Shown here: positions 1 through 5,277 of the stretch, in pieces | How the letters are laid out: each line of letters starts with the position of its first letter | Position numbering within the stretch: position 1 is the stretch's first letter | Origin: Flavobacteriaceae bacterium | GTDB lineage: Bacteria > Bacteroidota > Bacteroidia > Flavobacteriales > Flavobacteriaceae | NCBI GenBank assembly: GCA_013214425.1 | Contig: JABSPN010000242.1 | Location: forward strand, 1 to 5,277 | Direction: 5' to 3' | DNA length: 5,277 bases | Notes under the pieces: generated by a model | Told to the model about the DNA's origin: nothing | Databases searched by the model: none | The model's input: the letters and a program-made list of their open reading frames with translations, nothing else | Program-made: the position numbers and the translations under genes

Positions 1-960
1 GAATTTTGGTGTCTTTAACTTCGCTTTCCAATCTAAACAACCCTTCACTACATAGGCCGCAGCTAATGGAGCTGTTATTGCCGATGTTATTCCTGCAGCA
101 AATAAACCAATAGACAGGAAAAATTTGGCATTAGCTCCAAATAAAGGCTCTAATCCTTTGGCTAAATCGGCTGCATTATTTACTTCAGTTATATTGGCAG
201 AAGCAGCTGCAACAATAATTGCCATTGATACAATTCCGCCTAGAATAACTGCCAATATAGTATCGCGTTTGGCATGTTTTAAATCGGCTTCAGAATTCCA
301 TTTTTCTTTCACTAAAGAGGCATGTAAAAACAAATTGTAGGGTACCACTGTTGTGCCCACCAGGGTGATGATTCTAATCAAACTCTCTTCAGGAAAACTC
401 GGTAGTAAGAGTCCTTTAAAAACAGCTCCCAAATCTGGTTTGGTAATAATTGCTGTTATTAAAAAAGCCATACTCATTAAGATCACCAACCCAACCATGA
501 ATTTTTCAATTATTTTATAATTACCAATGTATAATAGACAAAAAGCTATCAATCCGATAATGAGACTAAAATAATTTATAGACAAATCCCCAATAAGTAT
601 TCTGGAATTTGACCAAATGGTTTCCAAACCTAAAACACCACCACTAATATTTCCAGCTTCATAAGCAGCATTTCCCACAAATATTGCAGACAGTATCAAC
701 ACGATTGATATGAACTTAAAAACAGGATTTTTGATCTCTTGTCGTATTACTTCTGAAAGTCCTTTTTGGGTTACTATCCCCAAACGTGAGGCCATTCCCT
801 GCAATACAATTGTTGCAACTATAGAGAGTAGCATAGCCCAAAGCAATTCATAGCTATACGCTACACCTGCTAAGGTGCATACTGTGACAGTTCCCGGACC
901 AATAAATGCTGCTGCCACTAGCGGACCTGGGCCTATATTCTTGAACCAGTTTTTAATCAT
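1..960 (-). CDS. Nramp-family (SLC11-like) transporter with non-canonical metal-site motifs; C-terminus cut by window edge
   Basis: I translated this frame by hand: it is open from the ATG at 960 to base 1, giving 320 codons with no stop. The family is normally about 400-440 residues, so roughly the last three helices are missing past the left edge. Nramp proteins are inner-membrane, LeuT-fold importers, usually of Mn2+ or Fe2+ with protons. Landmarks of the fold are clear: the helix 1 region GPGPLVAAAFIGPGT (residues 10-24), the EAGN segment at 101-104, helix 6 GTTVVPYNLFLHASLV (202-217), and the helix 8 segment GLFAAGITSAITAPLAAAY (285-303). The metal-coordinating positions differ from classical members: the helix 1 Asp and Asn are Gly21 and Thr24, and the helix 6 Met is Val206, with Tyr208 in place of His. 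Family membership is therefore secure, but classical Mn/Fe transport is doubtful, and I give no mntH symbol. The start overlaps the end of the DUF2891 gene by 8 nt and has no clear Shine-Dalgarno, which suggests coupled translation. Confidence 0.93.
   Translation of the reverse strand, partial: MIKNWFKNIGPGPLVAAAFIGPGTVTVCTLAGVAYSYELLWAMLLSIVATIVLQGMASRLGIVTQKGLSEVIRQEIKNPVFKFISIVLILSAIFVGNAAYEAGNISGGVLGLETIWSNSRILIGDLSINYFSLIIGLIAFCLLYIGNYKIIEKFMVGLVILMSMAFLITAIITKPDLGAVFKGLLLPSFPEESLIRIITLVGTTVVPYNLFLHASLVKEKWNSEADLKHAKRDTILAVILGGIVSMAIIVAAASANITEVNNAADLAKGLEPLFGANAKFFLSIGLFAAGITSAITAPLAAAYVVKGCLDWKAKLKTPKF
953..960 (-). other. 8-nt overlap of DUF2891 gene end and transporter start
   Basis: On the minus strand the bases ATGATTAA hold both the transporter start codon (960-958) and the TAA stop of the upstream lipoprotein gene (955-953), in different frames. 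Overlaps of this sort usually mean co-transcription and translational coupling. No promoter-like TAnnTTTG box was seen just upstream, which fits a shared transcript. Confidence 0.85.
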
Positions 961-2080
961 TAGTCCCAGAATTTAAAGCATATATGGCAAAAGATCCTAA
1001 CCAATGACCACCTTCATAAGCATCACCTACTAGATTAGGCAAGGAATATTCTATATGATTTTTAGCCATTACTTTTAGATGGTCATAGCCTTCTAATTTA
1101 TTTGTAATAGCAAATAAAGCCCAGGCTCTACTGAAGTTTACACCGTCTAAATGAACCAGTTTTCCATCAGATCTGTCTGATACTTTTCCTACTTCAAATG
1201 AAAAACCCTGATCTTTTACCTGTGGTAAAAAGGAGTCAAACCATACTGTAAACTCTTCCTTAGATAAAATTCTTGACATGATCTCTGCTTCTTCTAAACA
1301 TGGAGACAGGAAATCAAAACCACTCGGCTCCCAGGTTAAAGGACATCCTTGATCTCTCATATAGAAATCTTTGGCTCTTTTTTCAATCATCGATTTTAAT
1401 TCTGAATGATTCAATGTATTGGCATAATCCCATGGAAAAGCCAATCCGAAGGCTGTATTGGTATGCTCTCCTACTCGAATTGGATAATTGAGTTTGGGTA
1501 AAAACTCAATATACTTAGTCACAATCAAATCTGTTAAAGGCTGTAGGTTTGTCTCTAATTCTCTTGCAAATGAGTTGTCCCAGGTGTTCAATTCTTCTGC
1601 TAGTTTCAGTAACCAGGCCCAGCCATAAGTGCGCTCGTAAGACTTATTGTGTTTTCCATGAAAATATTCTATTTCTTTTTGAATGTTTTCAGGAGAAATG
1701 TTGGTTCTTAATTTCGTTTTAATTTCTTCAGCCTTATCAAGGTTTGGGAATTGCTTTAATAAGGAGACTAAAGACCAATGTCCGTGAACCGCAGAATGCC
1801 AATCAAAGCATCCATAGAAAGTTGGATGTAATGTTTTTGGAGATTGTAAGTCATCACCTCCTCCTATGGTTTGTCCGAGTTTATTTGGATATTCCTGTTG
1901 TATACACTTTAGGGGAAGCTTAGCCAGATTATTAGCCTGCTCTAATGTCAACACTATAGGTTCATACGCTATTTGAATCTGTTCCTTTGGTGGTTCTGAA
2001 TTGTTTCCTTCTGAATTATTCTCTTGATTTTTACACGCGAGAATCGCGATACCAATGAGTATTATAACTACTTTTCTCAT
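953..2080 (-). CDS. DUF2891-family lipoprotein of unknown function
   Basis: This is a 375-residue protein with a lipoprotein signal: basic start MRK, a hydrophobic stretch at 4-15, and a lipobox ILAC with the acceptor at Cys16. A flexible Asn/Glu-rich linker (about 17-37) follows, then one large domain. I recognise it as DUF2891 from its motifs: HPTFYGCFDWHSAVHGHW at 85-102, RTYGWAWLLKL at 150-160, GEHTNTAFGL at 204-213, EPSGFDFLSP at 251-260, HLDGVNFSRAW at 310-320 and EGGHW at 356-360. The biochemical role of this family is not established. The regularly spaced helical segments with Trp, His and acidic residues resemble alpha/alpha-toroid enzymes such as six-hairpin hydrolases, but that is my inference. 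The protein should sit lipid-anchored in the envelope; which membrane or face is unclear. The ATG start lies 6 nt after the AraC-type gene's stop without a Shine-Dalgarno, and the end overlaps the transporter start, so it is probably the middle gene of an operon. Confidence 0.92.
   Translation of the reverse strand: MRKVVIILIGIAILACKNQENNSEGNNSEPPKEQIQIAYEPIVLTLEQANNLAKLPLKCIQQEYPNKLGQTIGGGDDLQSPKTLHPTFYGCFDWHSAVHGHWSLVSLLKQFPNLDKAEEIKTKLRTNISPENIQKEIEYFHGKHNKSYERTYGWAWLLKLAEELNTWDNSFARELETNLQPLTDLIVTKYIEFLPKLNYPIRVGEHTNTAFGLAFPWDYANTLNHSELKSMIEKRAKDFYMRDQGCPLTWEPSGFDFLSPCLEEAEIMSRILSKEEFTVWFDSFLPQVKDQGFSFEVGKVSDRSDGKLVHLDGVNFSRAWALFAITNKLEGYDHLKVMAKNHIEYSLPNLVGDAYEGGHWLGSFAIYALNSGTND
1994..2023 (-). 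repeat. Imperfect 15-bp tandem duplication in the lipoprotein linker
   Basis: Two adjacent 15-bp units (1994-2008 and 2009-2023) match at 12 of 15 bases and encode the near-repeat NNSEGNNSE just after the lipidated cysteine. It lengthens the flexible tether between membrane anchor and folded domain. This looks like a simple slippage duplication that has since diverged. Confidence 0.7.
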
Positions 2081-2096
2081 GATGCTTTATGATGCT
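2079..2096 (-). repeat. Direct repeat AGCATCAT spanning the AraC/DUF2891 gene junction
   Basis: The minus-strand octamer AGCATCAT occurs at 2096-2089 and again at 2086-2079, 10 bp apart. The first copy covers the last codons of the AraC-type gene; the second runs into the DUF2891 start codon. It could be a small duplication that created the short 6-nt spacer, or chance. No regulatory role can be shown from sequence alone. Confidence 0.5.
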
Positions 2097-3223
2097 GTTA
2101 ATTTTCGTTTGTAAACTGAAGGTGTTTCTCCTGTGAATTCTTTAAACCATCTATTGAATGCTGATTTTGACTTGAATCCAGACATATGTCCAATAGCTTC
2201 AATAGTATAGTTTTTACTTTCTTCTGAAATCAATAACGCTTTCGCTTTTTTGATTCTATACGAATTGATAAAGGAGGTAAAGTTCATTTCGAAATCAGAA
2301 TTCAGGACAACCGATAAATAACTACTATTCGTTCCTACCATTTTAGCCAATTGATATACGGTTAACTGACTATCTAAATAGGGTTCATTTATTTCTAAAT
2401 AACTGGTAATTTCATGCTTAAGCTGGGTTCTTTTCTCCTGATCTATCGCAGTGTTTTTTGATTCATTCTCTACTAGAACATTTCCACTATCAGTAATCGC
2501 TTTGTCTATAGAGACCTTTCTTTGTTTTGATCCCATAAATCCTATAAAAATGACATACATCAACATGGGAACATAAACAAAATATGGAGAGGAATCTGGT
2601 TCTAGTATGATAAAACTTATGACATAAAAAACATAACCTATTAAAAAGACTAACATCCACTTTAGATGCACTCCTTCTTGATATGAAAAAACTTGTTGGA
2701 TTCGTTTCTTATGATAAAAATAAATTCTAAAGGATTTATATACATAAAATAAGCTGAGAGAGGGAAACAAATATACCAGGGCAACAAAATTGCTAAAATA
2801 CGTTACTTTTCTCACTAATTCTGATGTGCTTTCATTAGGTTGGCTTTCTAAACCAAAATACATGTAAGAGAATATGTTAACCAGTAATAAAATAACAGGA
2901 ATGATATAATGTGGAATCACCCTATCTACCTTTTTGTACTTATTAATTCGGTCGGTTAATGAAGCTATATAAAAATAGCCTGTAGGAGCTAAACTCAAAA
3001 TTGATCCGTAAAAAACTATGGTATATATAGGCTTAATTGAATTTATTTCAGGAAAAAAATTACGCTGATATTGTAATAACGTTGCGAAAAGCACTAAAGT
3101 TAATAGTAGGAAATAAGCTCCTAATACCTTAAATGCTGTTTCAGATTTGGCTGAAAAAAACAACAACCTAAAACTCAATAGTAAAGCGGCAACAACTGGT
3201 ATTAAAAGTGGTATTATCCCCAT
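2087..3223 (-). CDS. Membrane-bound AraC-family transcriptional regulator (7 TM helices + C-terminal HTH)
   Basis: This is a 378-residue protein from the ATG at 3223. The N-terminal half shows about seven hydrophobic segments (near residues 2-23, 32-51, 65-88, 103-124, 141-161, 187-207 and 212-231). A linker follows, then a typical AraC double helix-turn-helix at about 273-376. The first HTH includes LTVYQLAKMVGTNSSYLSVV; the second has the family hallmark pattern IGHMSGFKSKSAFNRWFKEF followed by TGETPSVYKRK. With seven helices the DNA-binding domain would be cytoplasmic if the N-terminus faces out. Such membrane-tethered AraC proteins are common in Bacteroidota; their signals are mostly unknown. 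The frame also allows an in-frame TTG start at 3238 (five more residues). I prefer the ATG because it is the normal codon, sits directly before the first helix, and a promoter-like site would place the transcript start close to the TTG. The gene lies 6 nt before DUF2891, so it probably regulates that pair or its own operon. Confidence 0.92.
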   Translation of the reverse strand: MGIIPLLIPVVAALLLSFRLLFFSAKSETAFKVLGAYFLLLTLVLFATLLQYQRNFFPEINSIKPIYTIVFYGSILSLAPTGYFYIASLTDRINKYKKVDRVIPHYIIPVILLLVNIFSYMYFGLESQPNESTSELVRKVTYFSNFVALVYLFPSLSLFYVYKSFRIYFYHKKRIQQVFSYQEGVHLKWMLVFLIGYVFYVISFIILEPDSSPYFVYVPMLMYVIFIGFMGSKQRKVSIDKAITDSGNVLVENESKNTAIDQEKRTQLKHEITSYLEINEPYLDSQLTVYQLAKMVGTNSSYLSVVLNSDFEMNFTSFINSYRIKKAKALLISEESKNYTIEAIGHMSGFKSKSAFNRWFKEFTGETPSVYKRKLTAS

Positions 3224-3242
3224 GTATTCTATTAGCAAAAAC

Positions 3243-3275
3243 TAAAGATAATGAAAAGTTTTAAAGGAGATTCAA
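3243..3275 (-). promoter_or_regulatory. Possible Bacteroidota-type promoter for the AraC/DUF2891/transporter genes
   Basis: The minus strand carries a TTG at 3275-3273, then 22 bp, then TATCTTTA at 3250-3243, one base off the flavobacterial -7 consensus TAnnTTTG. The expected transcript start would fall at about 3242-3236, a short distance before the ATG at 3223. The region between LytTR and AraC genes (3239-3302) is the only real gap in the window and shows no convincing hairpin terminator, so read-through from the kinase/regulator genes also remains possible. AT-rich sequence makes chance matches likely. Confidence 0.35.
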
Positions 3276-3302
3276 TACCAGAACATGAAAATTACGCGCA
3301 GG

Positions 3303-4055
3303 TTAAAGATTGCTCATAATCTGTAAGAAATCTTCTTTTTTACTTCTGGAAATGTTGACAATATTATCATTGTTCATGATGATATACCCCCCGTCTGATT
3401 TGACATACTTTTTCACCTCATATAGGTTGATCAAAAAGCTATTGTGTACCCTGTAGAAATGGTGTTCATTCAATAAACTTTCATATTCTTTCAGGTGTTT
3501 GCTAACTAATAATTTATTGCCATTAGTCAAATAAAAATTGGTGTAGGCACCGTTGGCTTCACAGTATATTATTTCTGCAACATTAATGAACTCTACCCCT
3601 TCTGATGTGTTTAAACACAACTTATGTAATTTATGGTTCTGTTGCTGTATGTTTCCAATCAACACTTCTAATTGATTTTTATACAAGTCGTTATTTTTCT
3701 TTGCAACTGCTTTATATACTGACTCTTTGAGTTCTTCTACATCAATTGGTTTTAACAAATAGTCTAAAGAACTAAACTTAATGGCTTTAATGGCATATTG
3801 TTCAAAAGCTGTAGTAAAAATGACATCAAAATTATGCTGATTTAAACCTGATAAAACATCAAAACCAGTTCCTGTTTTTAATTCAATATCAAGAAAGATT
3901 AATTCAGGAGTTTTATCATTTATGATCGCAACGCCCTCATCTAAATCTGAGGCTTCTCCTACTATTTCAATATTGTCACAGTAAAGATTGAGCATATTTT
4001 TTAGTGCTTCTCTACTGTTATTTTCATCTTCTATTATAACTGCTCTTATCTTCAT
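3303..4055 (-). CDS. LytTR-family response regulator
   Basis: This is a 250-residue two-domain regulator, the usual length for the family. The receiver domain (about 3-118) has the acidic pair Glu9-Asp10, the phospho-acceptor Asp56 in LIFLDIEL, Thr82 in IFTTAF and the conserved Lys102-Pro103 in YLLKPID, so it should be phosphorylatable. The LytTR DNA-binding domain (about 144-250) shows the typical IIYCEANGAYTNFYL, FYRVHNSFLINL and ISRSKKEDF motifs. The ATG overlaps the TGA of the kinase gene by 4 nt, which makes that kinase its almost certain partner. The output is likely transcriptional control of nearby genes through LytTR direct-repeat sites, but I could not pick out a convincing pair of such repeats in the 64-nt gap downstream. 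The start is well supported: MKIRAVIIEDE begins directly at the first receiver strand. Confidence 0.96.
   Translation of the reverse strand: MKIRAVIIEDENNSREALKNMLNLYCDNIEIVGEASDLDEGVAIINDKTPELIFLDIELKTGTGFDVLSGLNQHNFDVIFTTAFEQYAIKAIKFSSLDYLLKPIDVEELKESVYKAVAKKNNDLYKNQLEVLIGNIQQQNHKLHKLCLNTSEGVEFINVAEIIYCEANGAYTNFYLTNGNKLLVSKHLKEYESLLNEHHFYRVHNSFLINLYEVKKYVKSDGGYIIMNNDNIVNISRSKKEDFLQIMSNL
4052..4055 (-). other. ATGA overlap of kinase stop and response-regulator start
   Basis: The kinase TGA (4054-4052) and regulator ATG (4055-4053) share the four bases ATGA. This is the classic arrangement for coupled translation of a two-component pair and supports one transcript for both. Confidence 0.93.
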
Positions 4056-5277
4056 GACATCGGAAATTTTATGGTTGCTTTGGTTCCTACTGGCTCATTA
4101 TTCTGATCCTGTAGATCTTCTATTGCAATAAACTCATTTTCATTAAAATCTGGAAACATCATTTTCAAACGATTGTAAACTAAATCAATCCCTCTTGATT
4201 TTTTCATACTCAAACCTACAGGCTTCTTTTGTTTAGCTGCTGTTCTTCCTATTCCATTATCTTCAATCACACAAATCAGTAAGTTTTCCTCAGATTTAAA
4301 TACTATCGACACCAGCTTATCCTTTCCTTCTTTTTTTATTAATCCATGGGCAATGGCATTTTCAATAAAGGGCTGAACGATCAGTAAGGGAATTTCTACT
4401 GAAAATTTATCGACGCTATCATCAACTGTTACTTCATATTCGAAAGAATTGTCAAATCGAAGTCCTTCCAAGGTTAAATAAGCTTCTATCGATTTAATTT
4501 CATCTACTAATAACACTTTTTCATCAAAAGTGCTTTCTAAAACACTTCTCATCAATCGACTGAATTTTGTTAAGTAACTATTCGCTTTTTCATTCTCATT
4601 TTTTGCCACTAAATACTGAATCGAGTTTAATGAATTGAACATAAAATGTGGGTTCATTTGTGCTCTAAGCGCTTTTATCTTGTTGGCGTAAGCCTCACGT
4701 CTCAGTTTTGTTTTTTCCTTTTGTTCTTGCCTGAATTTATAGGTTAATCCGAAGGCGAAAATTATAATCTCAAAAACGCCACCAACTATCATGTAATTGA
4801 GTTCGAATAAAAATAAACAGGCTAAGGCTCCTGTTAAGTAAAACAGGGAGCCAAAAACGATAAAATAACTTAGCTTGTTCTTACCATAGATCAAAAGATA
4901 GCCCATTCCACATACCGCAAATACAGTCATGAATAATCTCTGAAAATCTAAGGCATAAAGATGTATCTGATAAATTTCTGTCAGATAAGCCATTCCGCAT
5001 AAAACAACTATGCCAGTCAATGCAATAATGACGATTTTAATTGCTTTATTCAGTAAAGGATAATATTTTTTAGTTTCTAAATAATAGGAAACAAAAGCAA
5101 CATAGCATAAGTTAATCACCACCTGAATGATTCCTGTAAACCACCTGTGAAATTTATTAAAACCTCCCCAAAGCTCATATAGCCTAAGAGATGTTCCTGA
5201 TAAGTAAATCCATAAACACAATACATAGAGAGAATAGAACAGATAATCTTTTCTCCCCGATCTTATGAATACAATAA
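4052..5277 (-). CDS. LytS/YpdA-type sensor histidine kinase with 7TMR-DISM-like membrane region; N-terminus cut by window edge
   Basis: The frame stays open through the right edge (407 residues visible). A TTG at 5221 could be taken as a start, but the codons upstream continue sensibly as IVFIRSGRKDYLFYSLYVL, a typical 7TMR-DISM helix entry, so the gene is 5'-truncated here and probably has an extracytoplasmic sensor domain outside the window. About six hydrophobic segments precede a charged, likely coiled-coil stretch (residues about 180-200, counted from the first complete visible codon). Then comes the His_kinase domain with LRAQMNPHFMFNSLNSIQ; the phospho-acceptor His is visible residue 210, codon 4648-4646. 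The ATP-binding domain is complete: N box QPFIENAIAHG, DNGIG, SRGIDLVYNRL and the final GTKATIKF. All catalytic motifs look intact. It should autophosphorylate in response to an envelope signal and pass phosphate to the overlapping LytTR regulator. Confidence 0.94.
   Translation of the reverse strand, partial: IVFIRSGRKDYLFYSLYVLCLWIYLSGTSLRLYELWGGFNKFHRWFTGIIQVVINLCYVAFVSYYLETKKYYPLLNKAIKIVIIALTGIVVLCGMAYLTEIYQIHLYALDFQRLFMTVFAVCGMGYLLIYGKNKLSYFIVFGSLFYLTGALACLFLFELNYMIVGGVFEIIIFAFGLTYKFRQEQKEKTKLRREAYANKIKALRAQMNPHFMFNSLNSIQYLVAKNENEKANSYLTKFSRLMRSVLESTFDEKVLLVDEIKSIEAYLTLEGLRFDNSFEYEVTVDDSVDKFSVEIPLLIVQPFIENAIAHGLIKKEGKDKLVSIVFKSEENLLICVIEDNGIGRTAAKQKKPVGLSMKKSRGIDLVYNRLKMMFPDFNENEFIAIEDLQDQNNEPVGTKATIKFPMS

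Noticed and set aside
125..340. Plus-strand open frame of 71 codons
   Set aside because: It lies wholly inside the minus-strand transporter gene, whose translation matches Nramp motifs throughout; the plus-strand product resembles nothing and is a shadow.
1300..1491. Plus-strand open frame of 63 codons
   Set aside because: It is antisense to conserved DUF2891 motifs and has no recognisable domain or upstream signal.
3254..3262. Small palindrome AAAAGTTTT in the gap before the AraC gene, considered as an operator
   Set aside because: A 9-base A/T palindrome is common in AT-rich DNA, and no second copy or extended symmetry is present.
3276..3302. Possible terminator after the LytTR gene
   Set aside because: The GC-rich bit CCTGCGCG has no complementary arm nearby and no following T-tract, so no intrinsic terminator can be supported.
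3252..3320. Plus-strand 22-codon open frame (MKSFKGDSIPEHENYAQVKDCS) crossing the gap between the LytTR and AraC genes
   Set aside because: It is very short, has no ribosome-binding or promoter signal, runs into the end of the LytTR gene on the opposite strand, and such frames are expected by chance.

Overview
The window is AT-rich and every gene in it reads on the minus strand, so gene order runs from the right edge to the left edge. Several things point to a Bacteroidota genome, most likely a member of the Flavobacteriia. The sensor kinase is of the LytS type with a membrane domain resembling 7TMR-DISM, and it is paired with a LytTR response regulator. There is also a multi-pass membrane AraC-type regulator, a kind common in that phylum, and Shine-Dalgarno motifs are weak or absent. 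This placement is inferred from protein style, not from a marker gene.

In transcription order the layout is: (1) 5277-4052, a sensor histidine kinase that enters from beyond the right edge (N-terminus missing); (2) 4055-3303, a LytTR response regulator overlapping the kinase by 4 nt (ATGA); (3) a 64-80 nt gap holding a plausible flavobacterial promoter; (4) 3223-2087, a seven-helix membrane protein with a cytoplasmic AraC-type DNA-binding domain; (5) 2080-953, a lipoprotein of the DUF2891 family, starting 6 nt after the regulator; (6) 960-1, an Nramp-family transporter overlapping the DUF2891 gene by 8 nt and leaving the window at the left edge before its last membrane helices. There is no gene-free stretch above 300 bases, no RNA gene, no CRISPR array and no insertion sequence.

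Read together, the genes form a signalling module (kinase plus LytTR regulator), then a membrane-tethered transcription factor, then two envelope effectors: a lipid-anchored protein of unknown function and an inner-membrane transporter. A working idea is that an envelope signal controls the lipoprotein/transporter pair. The substrate is unknown. The most notable point is that the transporter belongs to the Nramp fold but lacks most residues that bind Mn2+/Fe2+ in classical members: the helix 1 DPGN motif reads GPGT, and the helix 6 MPHN motif reads VPYN. It may therefore move something other than a classical transition metal, and the translationally overlapping DUF2891 lipoprotein is a natural candidate partner.
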